Of a stretch of 64,000 bases of DNA, positions 46,540 through 54,987 are shown piece after piece. The stretch spans positions 4,340,001 to 4,404,000 of the forward strand of contig NZ_CP058910.1 of the NCBI RefSeq assembly GCF_013415885.1. Reading direction: 5' to 3'. The first letter of the stretch is position 1. Every line of letters starts with the position of its first letter. The DNA is from Halosimplex rubrum. Lineage in GTDB: Archaea; Halobacteriota; Halobacteria; Halobacteriales; Haloarculaceae. The notes under the pieces are model-generated. The model was not told where the DNA came from and ran no database searches. It saw only the letters and a program-made list of their open reading frames with translations. Position numbers and translations under genes: made by a program.

Positions 46540-47775
46540 ATGACTCCCGGTGGCGGCGGCTCCGAGCGTCGATTCGTCTTCGACTACGACCCCGGCGAAC
46601 TCCGGTGTCGCCGGGGTGCGGTCGCGGACCTGGGCGAGGTGCTCGCCGACCGCGAGCGCGGCGACGCGCTCGTGGTCACCGGCTCGAACGTCGGCGCCAA
46701 CCGCGACGTGATGGCCCCCGTCGAGGCCGGCCTCGGCGACCGCCTCGCCGGCGTCTTCGACGAGACGACGCCCGAGAAGTACCTCCGGACGGGGCTCGAC
46801 GCGGCCGAGCGCGTCCGCGAGGACGACGTCGACGCCCTCGTCGCCGTCGGGAGCGGCAGCAGCCTCGACGTGGCGAAGGTCGCCAGCGCGCTCTCGACCC
46901 ACGACGACCTCCGTGCGGCCGCCGAGCGGTCGGTCGAGTCGGGCGCGGTGGCGGTCGCCGAAGACCGCGACCCGACCCCGATCGTCGCCGTGCCGACGAC
47001 GCTCGCCGGCGCGGATCTGTCGGTCATCGCGGGCGTGAGCCTCTCACTCGACCCCGCGGGCGTCCCCGACCGCGAGATCCCCAACGGGTCGGTCGGCGAC
47101 CGCCGGCTGATGCCGACGGCGCTGGTCTACGACCTGGCGCTGTTCGAGACGACGCCGAAGGGCGTGCTCTGTGCCTCGGCGATGAACGGCTTCGACAAGG
47201 CCGTCGAGTGTCTGTACTCCCCCTATCGCACGCCCGTCACCGACGGCACCGCGACCCGCGCGCTCTCGCTCATGAGGTCCGGCTTCGAGACGCTCCCCGA
47301 CGCGGAGATGGACGAGGACGACCTCTACGACGCGGTCGCCGGCGTCGTCCTCGCGCAGTACGGCATCTCGACGCCCGACGTGTATCGCGCCTCCGTGATC
47401 CACGCCTTCGGCCACGGCTTCTCCCACGACTACGACGCCCACCAGGGGACCGTCCACGGCATCCTCGCGCCGCACGTCCTCCGGTACGTCTTCGGCGAGG
47501 TCGACGGCCGCCGGGAGTTACTCGCCGAAGCGTTCGGCGTCGACGACGACGGGGCGACCGACGACGACCTCGCCGAGAACGTGATCGACGCGGTCGCCGC
47601 CGTCAGCGACGACCTGGGACTGCCCGACCGACTCCGCGACCTCGACGGCCTCTCCCGCGAGGACTTCCCCGCCATCGCCGCGGAGATCCGCGACGACGGC
47701 CTGATGGCGTCCGCGCCGGAGGGGCTGGACCCCACGACCGACGACATCGAGGGCGTCCTCGACGACGCCTGGTGA
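46540..47775 (+). CDS. Iron-containing alcohol dehydrogenase family protein
   Basis: A 411-residue member of the Fe-ADH/maleylacetate-reductase family. NAD-binding region: VDALVAVGSGSSLDVAKVASAL (GGGS-type loop). Metal site: NGFDKAVECLYSP (Asp and nearby residues) and VIHAFGHGFSHDYDAHQGTVHGILAPHVL, with several His ligands near residues 288-308. The start at 46540 gives MTPGGGGSERRFVFDYDPG; an ATG at 46513 would add nine residues. A TATA-like GAATATAC near 46465 serves it or the divergent VOC gene. Substrate unknown. Confidence 0.8.
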   Translation: MTPGGGGSERRFVFDYDPGELRCRRGAVADLGEVLADRERGDALVVTGSNVGANRDVMAPVEAGLGDRLAGVFDETTPEKYLRTGLDAAERVREDDVDALVAVGSGSSLDVAKVASALSTHDDLRAAAERSVESGAVAVAEDRDPTPIVAVPTTLAGADLSVIAGVSLSLDPAGVPDREIPNGSVGDRRLMPTALVYDLALFETTPKGVLCASAMNGFDKAVECLYSPYRTPVTDGTATRALSLMRSGFETLPDAEMDEDDLYDAVAGVVLAQYGISTPDVYRASVIHAFGHGFSHDYDAHQGTVHGILAPHVLRYVFGEVDGRRELLAEAFGVDDDGATDDDLAENVIDAVAAVSDDLGLPDRLRDLDGLSREDFPAIAAEIRDDGLMASAPEGLDPTTDDIEGVLDDAW

Positions 47776-47812
47776 ACGGACCGGACTCGACGAAGCCTGG
47801 TGAACAGGTGTA

Positions 47813-48262
47813 GTGGCGCGCGCTGTCGAGCGTGCCCGCCTCGTGGCGGGCCGCTCGAACTAGTCGTGCGAGGGATGAGAAGCGCAGCTTGCGAGCATCG
47901 CAATCGGTTGGGGAGGCTCGTGGCCGTCTTTGGTTGCTGTCGCAGTGCAGTTCCTGGCGGACTGAAAGGGCGAGGCGCGCTCGCGTTCATGTAGTCGCCT
48001 GAGCGGGCCCTATCCGCGCGGGCGGTGCGGAGAGCGCGGATATCCCGTCTCAGCGACCGCGAGAGCGAGGGCGACCGGAGGGAGCCCTCGTCAACGCGAA
48101 CGGGGAGCGAAGTGACCCGTGAGCGAGCGCGACGAGGGCTTTCATCGCTTGCTGTCTCCTGCGGTCGATCCGACAGCTAGCGAGCGCGTCGAGGGCTTTC
48201 GACGCTTGCTGGTTCCTGCGGTTTCGACTCCAGCTAGCGAGCTAACCGTGAACGTTCCTCGA
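47813..48262 (+). repeat. Long dispersed repeat, copy A
   Basis: About 450 bases of non-coding DNA downstream of the alcohol dehydrogenase, related in inverted orientation to copy B at 49205-49615. Matching blocks, in the same order: 47813-47829 with GTGGCGCGCGCTGTCG, 47891-47916 around CAATCGGTTGGGGAGG, 47953-47977 around GGCGGACTGAAAGGGCGAGG, and 48039-48140 around CAGCGACCGCGAGAGCGAGG. The right part of this copy contains a 57-bp tandem duplication. No gene or inverted terminal repeats are seen. Confidence 0.8.
48122..48241. repeat. 57-bp tandem duplication inside repeat copy A
   Basis: Units start at 48122 and 48179, with a partial third at 48236 (AGCGAGC). The copies differ at several positions but share CGAGGGCTTTC, GCTTGCTG and TCCTGCGGT in order. 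Confidence 0.7.
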
Positions 48263-48272
48263 ACGTCACGAT

Positions 48273-49028
48273 TTACTCCACGAAGGGGCCGCGCTGGACG
48301 ATCGGCTCGCCGTGCGGTGCGCCGGCGATAGCGGCCAGCCGAACTCCCTCGTCGCTCTCGACGGTGACGCGCGTCTCCTCAGTGATACCGTCCAGCAGCG
48401 CGAACTCCTCGGTGCCGAACTCCGCCCCGTCCACGGTCCCCGACCCGTCGACCCCGTAGAGGAAGCCCGACCAGCCAGCCGGCGGGTCCCAGGTCCACGA
48501 CCCCTCGACGGTCACGTCGAGGTATGTCACGTCGGTCGCCAGCTCGATCGGCGAGCCCTCGCCGACGACGGTCGTCACCGTCGCGTCCCCGGCGTCTTCG
48601 GTCGGTAGATCGTCGCCGCTTACGTCCTGAAACACGGGGTCGTCGTCCTTGCGGTCGCGGGGGAGGTTCACCCACAGTTGGAGCCCGTTGCAGGGCGCGC
48701 CGTCGGCCGGGAGTTCGGAGTGCTCGATGCCGCTCCCGGTCGTGATCCGCATCGCGTCACCCGGGTAGGCGGTGTGGGATTCGCCCAGCGAGTCCTCGTG
48801 GACCATCCCGCCCTCGACCATGTACGAGACGATCTCGAACCCGCGATGGGGGTGGGTCGAAAAGCCCTGGTCGGCCGCGATGAAGAAGCGCTCGAAGACG
48901 ACGAACGGGTCGAGGTGGTCCCGGACCGGCGTCGGCATCACCCGGTTCCCGCGCATCCCGCCTTGATGCGTGATGTCCGTCGCAGTCTGTACCCCGACGC
49001 CCTCGCCCGCCCGCTCGTTCGGTTCCAT
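48273..49028 (-). CDS. Pirin family protein
   Basis: A 251-residue bicupin. The N-terminal cupin has the pirin metal motif FSTHPHRGFEIVSYMVEGGMVHEDSLG (His-x-His) and GSGIEHSELP (His and Glu), completing the four-ligand site. Pirins bind Fe and act as quercetinases or redox-linked transcription cofactors. Normal length. It is bracketed by two inverted copies of a dispersed repeat and preceded by a strong palindrome that touches its start codon, so its expression looks regulated. Confidence 0.9.
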   Translation of the reverse strand: MEPNERAGEGVGVQTATDITHQGGMRGNRVMPTPVRDHLDPFVVFERFFIAADQGFSTHPHRGFEIVSYMVEGGMVHEDSLGESHTAYPGDAMRITTGSGIEHSELPADGAPCNGLQLWVNLPRDRKDDDPVFQDVSGDDLPTEDAGDATVTTVVGEGSPIELATDVTYLDVTVEGSWTWDPPAGWSGFLYGVDGSGTVDGAEFGTEEFALLDGITEETRVTVESDEGVRLAAIAGAPHGEPIVQRGPFVE

Positions 49029-49043
49029 TTACCGTCTGGTAAA
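49028..49043. promoter_or_regulatory. Palindrome TTTACC-N4-GGTAAA, putative operator of the pirin gene
   Basis: Perfect 6-base arms with a GTCT spacer begin at the first base of the pirin start codon and extend upstream, between the ATG and a minus-strand TATA-like GTATTAGT at about 49053-49060. A dimeric helix-turn-helix repressor bound there would cover the transcription start. Confidence 0.55.
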
Positions 49044-49204
49044 GTCCGGGCGAACTAATACTCCGCGGTCGATGACGGACCCGCGCATTTATATATACTA
49101 TCTTAATATTGGAAGATCTAGTCTGATTTCTGTCTTATTTCGGTCGTCGTGTGAGCGTGTTTGTTGAGCAGATGTTTCAGCAGATCGATGCACGAATCGA
49201 AGTC
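49044..49204. other. AT-rich promoter-side intergenic segment
   Basis: Unlike its surroundings this segment is AT-rich (GCATTTATATATACTATC around 49085-49102). It may hold a second, upstream promoter for the pirin gene. No gene is seen. Confidence 0.4.
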
Positions 49205-49615
49205 GAGTGACAGCGGCCACCGGGACTGCGGAGAGTCGAAAGCCCTCGGCGCGCTCGCTCACGGTTCGCTTCGCTCACCGTTCGCGTTGACGAGGGCTTC
49301 CTTCGGTCGCCCTCGCTCTCGCGGTTGCTGAGCGGGATATCCTCACTTCGTTCGGATAGTGCCGGCTCAGCAACGCTGTTCACTCCGTTCACCGCGAGCC
49401 CGCCTCGCCCTTCAGTCCGCCAGGTGATTCCGCTACCGCATGGCCCAGCACCGCGCCACACACCTCCCCAACCGATTGCGGTGCTCGCTTCGCTGCGCTC
49501 CTCATCCACCGACGGAGCGAGCTCCGACGAGCCTTCGCTCGTGAACTCGCGAAGACCTCGCACGGCTCTGTCGCGGCACGGAGGCCGCGACAGCGCGCGC
49601 CACCGCAACCGCTAA
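49205..49615 (-). repeat. Long dispersed repeat, copy B (inverted relative to copy A)
   Basis: Read on the minus strand it matches copy A block by block: 49588-49604, 49463-49488, 49401-49424 and 49240-49341. Insertions and deletions lie between the blocks, including an extra ~60 bases around 49500-49580. It is non-coding. The pair flanks the pirin gene. Confidence 0.8.
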
Positions 49616-49750
49616 CTGCATCACCTGCACCGTCCATTGGAGGGAAACTAGTCAGAAGTTTTTGTATAAGTGATTTATTATGTGTATCGAAACGGGGCGC
49701 GGACTTCCGGGAGTCGCACACTTAACTCGGACGCGCCCGGGCGGGGAGCC

Positions 49751-50731
49751 ATGGACGTGAACGCGAGTTCGCTGCCGCGGTGGCGCGGGTTCAACCTGCA
49801 GGCGAAGTTTATGGCGGACGACGAGGAGCGCTTCCGCGAGGAAGACTTCGAGTGGATGGCCGAGTGGGGCTTCGACTTCGCCCGGCTACCGATGGACTAC
49901 CGCTGCTGGACCGGCGACGACTGGCTCGACTTCGACGAGGACGCCCTCGAAGAGATCGACGAGGCCGTCGAGTACGGTCGGAAACACGGGGTTCACGTCA
50001 ACCTCAACTTCCACCGCGGGCCGGGCTTTACCGTCGCCGACCCGCCCGAGGAGACGGATCTCTGGACCGACGCCGAGACGCAGGCGGCGTTCGCCGAGCA
50101 CTGGCGCCGGTTCGCCGAGCGCTACGAGGGAATCCCGAGCGAGGAGCTGAGCTTCGACCTGATCAACGAGCCGGCGGAGACGAGCCACGGCGCCTACGCC
50201 GAGGTGGTTCGGGACACCGTCGCGGCGATCCACGCGGTCGACCCCGACCGGCTCGTCGTGGCCGACGGGATGCGCTACGGTCGCGAACCCGTCTTCGAAC
50301 TCGCCGACGTGGACTGCGTGCAGTCGACCCGCGGCTACGACCCGTTTCCGCTCACCCACCACGAGGCCGAGTGGACAGACGTGGCCCTCGACGAACCGCC
50401 GACGTGGCCCTACGTCGACGACGCGGGGAAGGTCCACGACCGCGAGTGGCTGCGAGCGACCCGGATCGCCCAGTGGGAGCGCCTCGAATCGACGGGCGTC
50501 GGCGTCCACGTCGGCGAATGGGGCGTCTACAACCACACGCCCCACGACGTGACGCTGGCGTGGATGGAAGACGCCCTCTCGCTGTGGCAGGAAGTCGGCT
50601 GGGGCTGGGCGCTGTGGAACTTCCGCGGCCCCTTCGGGATCCTCGACAGCGAGCGGACCGACGTCGACTACGAGGACTGGCACGGCCACGATCTGGACCG
50701 GGAGATGCTGGAACTGCTGCAGGAGTACTGA
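49751..50731 (+). CDS. GH5-like glycoside hydrolase (cellulase family)
   Basis: A 326-residue cytoplasmic TIM-barrel glycosidase from the ATG at 49751 (MDVNASSLPRWRGFNLQAKF). Landmarks: WMAEWGFDFARLPMDYR, GVHVNLNFHRGPGF, the acid/base Glu in LSFDLINEPAETSH near residue 141, and the nucleophile Glu in GVGVHVGEWGVYNHTPHD near residue 256. No signal peptide, so it acts on imported oligosaccharides. Substrate (cellodextrin, mannan or other) cannot be set. A sugar epimerase gene follows 59 bases later. Confidence 0.85.
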   Translation: MDVNASSLPRWRGFNLQAKFMADDEERFREEDFEWMAEWGFDFARLPMDYRCWTGDDWLDFDEDALEEIDEAVEYGRKHGVHVNLNFHRGPGFTVADPPEETDLWTDAETQAAFAEHWRRFAERYEGIPSEELSFDLINEPAETSHGAYAEVVRDTVAAIHAVDPDRLVVADGMRYGREPVFELADVDCVQSTRGYDPFPLTHHEAEWTDVALDEPPTWPYVDDAGKVHDREWLRATRIAQWERLESTGVGVHVGEWGVYNHTPHDVTLAWMEDALSLWQEVGWGWALWNFRGPFGILDSERTDVDYEDWHGHDLDREMLELLQEY

Positions 50732-50790
50732 GTCACGGTTCGAATTTCCCCGGTCGGTAGCTATTTTCGGCGGTCCGCCCACTCCCGCCC

Positions 50791-51660
50791 ATGAGCATCG
50801 ACCGCGTGGCCGTGACCGGCGGCAACGGCACGATCGGCGAGGCGATCCTCCGCGAGTTCGACGACGCCGGCTACGGGACCGTCGATCTGTCCCGCGGGGA
50901 GCGCCGCGAGGACGTGGCCGATAGCTACCGCACGACCGACCTCCTCGACGCCGGCGAGACCTACGGCTCGCTCGCCGCGAGCGACGCCGACGCGGTCGTC
51001 CACATGGGCACGCTCCCCTCGCCCGTCAGCCACCCCGAACACGTCACCTTCGAGAGCAACGCGATGTCCGCCTACCACGTCCTCGAAGCCGCCACCGAAC
51101 TCGGGCTGGCGGCCGTCGTCCTCCCCTCCAGCATCAACGTCATGGGCGCCGACTACCAGGACGCGCCGACGGACGTGCGCTATCTCCCCGTCGACGAGGA
51201 CCACCCGCTCACGCCGCGGGACCCCTACGCGCTCGGCAAACGCACTACCGAGGTCCTCGGCGACGGGTTCGGCCGCCGCTCGGATGCCCCACAGATCGCC
51301 TCGCTCCGGTACCCCTGGGTCGCGACCGACGAGCGGCTCCGCGAGCGGTTCGGCGAGGCCGACCGCTCGCTGGCCGCCGTGCGCGACAGCGGTCGCTCGA
51401 CGCTGTTCTCCTATCTCCACGTCGCCGACGCGGCGTCCGTCGCCCGCCGGGCCGCCGAGGCCGACTTCGACGGCCACGAGGCGTTCTGGGCCGTCGCCGC
51501 CGACACGAACGTCGACGCGCCCTCCGAGCGGGTCGCCGCCGAGTGCTACCCCGACGCCGAACGTCGCGGCTCGCTCGACGGCCACGAGTCGCTCGTCTCG
51601 ACGGCGAAAGCCCGCGAACTGCTCGGCTGGGAACCCCGACACAGCTGGCGGGACGACTGA
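50791..51660 (+). CDS. NAD-dependent epimerase/dehydratase (uronate-dehydrogenase-like)
   Basis: A 289-residue extended short-chain dehydrogenase. Rossmann motif VAVTGGNGTIGEAILREF, catalytic Ser region VVLPSSINVMGADY, and YxxxK as DPYALGKRTTEVLG near residue 150. The short length and the segment after the Rossmann fold recall uronate or aldose dehydrogenases that act on free sugars. It is likely co-transcribed with the GH5 gene and would process the sugar released there (inference). Confidence 0.75.
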   Translation: MSIDRVAVTGGNGTIGEAILREFDDAGYGTVDLSRGERREDVADSYRTTDLLDAGETYGSLAASDADAVVHMGTLPSPVSHPEHVTFESNAMSAYHVLEAATELGLAAVVLPSSINVMGADYQDAPTDVRYLPVDEDHPLTPRDPYALGKRTTEVLGDGFGRRSDAPQIASLRYPWVATDERLRERFGEADRSLAAVRDSGRSTLFSYLHVADAASVARRAAEADFDGHEAFWAVAADTNVDAPSERVAAECYPDAERRGSLDGHESLVSTAKARELLGWEPRHSWRDD

Positions 51661-51777
51661 GTCCCGTCGAGAGCCGGGGCGACCGGCGCAGTGCGAGTCC
51701 GTCCGGCGAACGAAGCGATCGCTGCGAGGAGTGGGGTGGGACCGCGAAAATCGAACCGCGGGGGTTACTGCCGCTCG

Positions 51778-54318
51778 TTACCGGTCGGCGGCGGCCGCGG
51801 CGGTTCCGGATTCGCTGCCGGAATCGCTCGAATCGCCGCCGGAGCCGCTCGCGGAGCCGCCCGCGGAACTCCCGCCGGAGTCGCCGTCGGAGCCGCTCGA
51901 CTCGTCGCCGTCACCGCCGACGACGCCGCCCTCGTCGGGTTCGCCGGAGTCGTCGGTCGCGTTCGTCGACTCGACGACCTCGACGGGCACGGTGATCGGG
52001 TCGGGGACGGTGTAAGGGGTGCCGTCCTCGCCGACGACCCAGTCGACGCGGAACGTGACGGTGTTGTTGCCGGTCGCGACCGACTCGTCGCCGAAGCGCT
52101 CGGTCCCAACTTCGAGGATGCCGACCTCGACCGACCCGTTGCCGGTGCTCGCATCGAACGCGCTCGTTTCGGTGGTCGCCTCGCCGCCGCCGATACCGGC
52201 ACCGGCGGAGATCCGCGAGGCGTTGACCTGCAGGTTCAGACGCGGGCGAACGGCGGGCTCGCCCGTGCGGTTGGCCGACAGCGACAGCGCGGTGATGGCG
52301 TCGTCGACGCCGGTGAGCGTGACGTTCGCCGCGTCCGTCCCGTCGACGGGGACGGTCAGCGAACTCCGGTTGAGCGAGACGCCGATCTCGCGGCCGGCGT
52401 CCTGGGCGACGACGAGCCGTCCGGTGGTGGCGGCGCCCGCCTCGCGGGTGTCGGGGCTCGCGACGGTGACCTCGTAGAGGCCCGCGTCGAGGGCCGCCGC
52501 GGAGACGTTCAGGCGGAGTTCGTCGACGGTCCCGACCTCGATGCGGGCGACCTGGCGTCCGTCGACCGTCTCGACGCCGTCGAACCCGTCGACGGTCTCG
52601 AAGGCGTTCCGGAGCTCGCCGGCCGAGACGGACTCGCCGTCGCTGTCGGTCACCGAGGCGTGGAGGACGTAGTTCGAGCGCTCGGAGTACAGCGACATGG
52701 AGACGCCGTCCTCGCCGGCGGTCGCGTCGACGAACGTCCGGTTGGTGTCGAGGTGGAAGAAGTCCTGACTGCGCAGGTCGAACGCGGCGGCCTCGCGGTC
52801 ACCGGTGTCGACGACCTCGCCGTCGTCGAGGACGACCGGCTCGCCGTCGGCGTTCCGGAGGACGTACTCCCCGGCGGGGAGCGTCGCCGATTCGAGGACG
52901 GTCTCGCCGTCGTCGAAGGCGAGCCGGCGGACGACGTGTGGCTCGAACTCGTCGTGTTCGCCGGGGAGACGGACGAGCTCGTGCGTGTCGCCGGCGGCGC
53001 TCGCGTCGGCGAACCGGAGGTTCTGCCCGCGGTAGGCCGTCTCGTTGGAGGTCGGTCCGCCGTCGGCCTCGAAGGCGTACTCGCCGTCGTCGCCCCGGGG
53101 CACGTCGACGGACGCCGTGTTCACCGTGTAGTTGCCGACGAGGGCGTTCTCGACGCCGGCCAGCGTGACGGTGTCGGCGCCGAGGTGGGTCGCGGTCACC
53201 GAACCGGTGAACTCGGCGGGCTCGACGAACTGCTGGGCGCCGTCGGCGTCGACGCCGCGGAGGCGCAGGGTCGTCGCGCCGTCGAGCGAGTACTCCCCCC
53301 GTTCGAGCAGGAGGACGCCGCCGTCGCGGGCGACGGCCTGCTGGACGTTCGCGCGGGCGTCGGTGCCGTAGACGCGGCTCCAGCGCGTGACGCCGTCGTC
53401 GTCGAGGCGGCTGACCCAGGCGTTCGAACTGGACGCGCCGCCGAAGGTGGACTGGGTGCCCGCGAGGAGGACGCCGCCGTCGTCGGTCGGGACCGCGCCG
53501 ACGACGCGCTGGTCGACGCTCCCCCGGACGGTCCGGTTGAGTTCGACCGCGCCCGAGGCGCTGGTCTGCAACACCCAGGGGTTCGAGTAGCCGGTCGTCC
53601 CGGCGACGAGGAACCCGTCGTCGGTCGCTCGGAGCGTCGAGGGCTCGGCGGCGATCCCGTAGGTCTCGGACCAGATGGCGTCGCCGCCGGTCAGTTCGGC
53701 CAAGCGGACGCCGTCGCCGCCGGGCAGTGCGTGGGTGACCGCGACGCCCTGGTCGGTCGCGCGGAGCGTCTCACCGGTCGCTCCGACGCCCGCGTAGCCG
53801 CTCGCGTTGATCTCGTGTCGCCAGGTCAGGTCGCCGTCCGCGGTGAGGTGGACGACCTCGGTGGTCGTCTCCGGCGGATACGACTCGACCTCCGACGGCT
53901 GCGTCGAGACGAGCGCGTACACGTCGCCGTCGTCGTCGACTTCGATCTCGGCGATCTGGGTCGTCGCGTTCACGGTCGAGAACGTCCGCTGCCAGACGGT
54001 GCGGTCGTCCTCGACGCGCACGACCGACCCGTTCACCGTCCGGGGCACGTCGCGGACGCTGTAGTTCTCGGGCAGCACCGTGCCGCCGGCGACCGTCGCG
54101 TCGTCGGTCTTCTCGATCGCCGTCGGGACGACGTCTCCGTACGGACTGTTCGACTGGGCGTCGGCCGCGAGCGCGTCCGATCCGGCGGGCGCGTCAGCCG
54201 CTGCCGACGAGTTGGAGGGCCCTGCGGCGAGCGCACCGGCCGGTACCACGGCGACGAGGGTACCGACGACGACCAGTGCGGCCAGCCAGCAGGCTGTCGC
54301 TGTCTGTTCGCGAGGCAT
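51778..54318 (-). CDS. Large secreted surface protein
   Basis: An 846-residue exported protein from the ATG at 54318 (MPREQTATACWLAALVVVGTLVAVVPAGALA), a Sec signal peptide. Residues ~95-350 form a repetitive propeller-like region with W-x-x-x-Y/E blades (DRTVWQRTF, GDLTWRHEI, GDAIWSETYG, GVTRWSRVYG), each followed by a DGG/TDD loop. The remainder is beta-rich, resembling haloarchaeal S-layer-type domains (YRGQNLRFADASAAGDTHELVRLPG). Many N-x-S/T sites suggest N-glycosylation. The C-terminus is a Ser/Gly/Asp tail; the end AAAAADR is not a standard PGF-CTERM anchor, so how it is retained is unclear. Confidence 0.75.
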   Translation of the reverse strand: MPREQTATACWLAALVVVGTLVAVVPAGALAAGPSNSSAAADAPAGSDALAADAQSNSPYGDVVPTAIEKTDDATVAGGTVLPENYSVRDVPRTVNGSVVRVEDDRTVWQRTFSTVNATTQIAEIEVDDDGDVYALVSTQPSEVESYPPETTTEVVHLTADGDLTWRHEINASGYAGVGATGETLRATDQGVAVTHALPGGDGVRLAELTGGDAIWSETYGIAAEPSTLRATDDGFLVAGTTGYSNPWVLQTSASGAVELNRTVRGSVDQRVVGAVPTDDGGVLLAGTQSTFGGASSSNAWVSRLDDDGVTRWSRVYGTDARANVQQAVARDGGVLLLERGEYSLDGATTLRLRGVDADGAQQFVEPAEFTGSVTATHLGADTVTLAGVENALVGNYTVNTASVDVPRGDDGEYAFEADGGPTSNETAYRGQNLRFADASAAGDTHELVRLPGEHDEFEPHVVRRLAFDDGETVLESATLPAGEYVLRNADGEPVVLDDGEVVDTGDREAAAFDLRSQDFFHLDTNRTFVDATAGEDGVSMSLYSERSNYVLHASVTDSDGESVSAGELRNAFETVDGFDGVETVDGRQVARIEVGTVDELRLNVSAAALDAGLYEVTVASPDTREAGAATTGRLVVAQDAGREIGVSLNRSSLTVPVDGTDAANVTLTGVDDAITALSLSANRTGEPAVRPRLNLQVNASRISAGAGIGGGEATTETSAFDASTGNGSVEVGILEVGTERFGDESVATGNNTVTFRVDWVVGEDGTPYTVPDPITVPVEVVESTNATDDSGEPDEGGVVGGDGDESSGSDGDSGGSSAGGSASGSGGDSSDSGSESGTAAAAADR

Positions 54319-54516
54319 GTACACCGACCGACACCGCCACGTACCGAGTAGGTACCGCTTGCTCAAAGAGAGCCTTTAGTCACGGGTTCGCACGCCCGCG
54401 CGGTCGCACGCCAGCGGGGGCGACCGAGCCCGCTCGCCCGACCGAGGCGCCGCCGAGCGGTCCGCCGGCGACCCTCGCGCCCGACGTTTTTATCGGTCGG
54501 GGGCGTAGGTGGACGC

Positions 54517-54939
54517 GTGCCAGTTGGATTCGAGCCCTCCGAGATTCCGTGTTACGAGGACGCGGCCGAGCGCGACGCCGCCTACGAGCGCGCCGAGCGC
54601 GAAGGGACGCCCTTCTTCGCCGTCGAGCGCTACGACGAGGGGTACGCCGTGACGTACGACCTGCTGCCCGCGGGGTGGGAGCTCTCGAAGCCCGCGCGGA
54701 AGGAACTCGACGAACGGCTCACGCGCGAACTGGAGGACCTCGTCGGCGACGAGTCGGTCCCGACGGGGGAGGTGAGCAAGAGCGTCGGCGACTCGCTGGG
54801 GAGCGTCTCGCTGTTCGAGCGCGAGCGGACGGCCCGACGGGTCGCCGCCGTCGCCGCGCGGATCGCACTCGACGAGAGCAACTGGGTCGAGGCCTCGCCG
54901 CCCGAGGACGCGACCGGCACCGAGTTCCGCCGGAACTGA
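54517..54939 (+). CDS. Conserved-looking hypothetical protein
   Basis: A 140-residue acidic protein from a GTG (MPVGFEPSEIPCYEDAAERD), with TTTTTATC about 30 bases upstream as a TATA-like element. Two long helices are predicted (PARKELDERLTRELEDLVGD and ERERTARRVAAVAARIALDES). No signal or membrane segment. I do not recognise the family, but codon use and acidic composition match real genes here. Confidence 0.6.
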   Translation: MPVGFEPSEIPCYEDAAERDAAYERAEREGTPFFAVERYDEGYAVTYDLLPAGWELSKPARKELDERLTRELEDLVGDESVPTGEVSKSVGDSLGSVSLFERERTARRVAAVAARIALDESNWVEASPPEDATGTEFRRN

Positions 54940-54987
54940 GCGCCCGACGGTTCTCCCCCGATCTGCTCCGCCCCGCTCCGGACGCCG

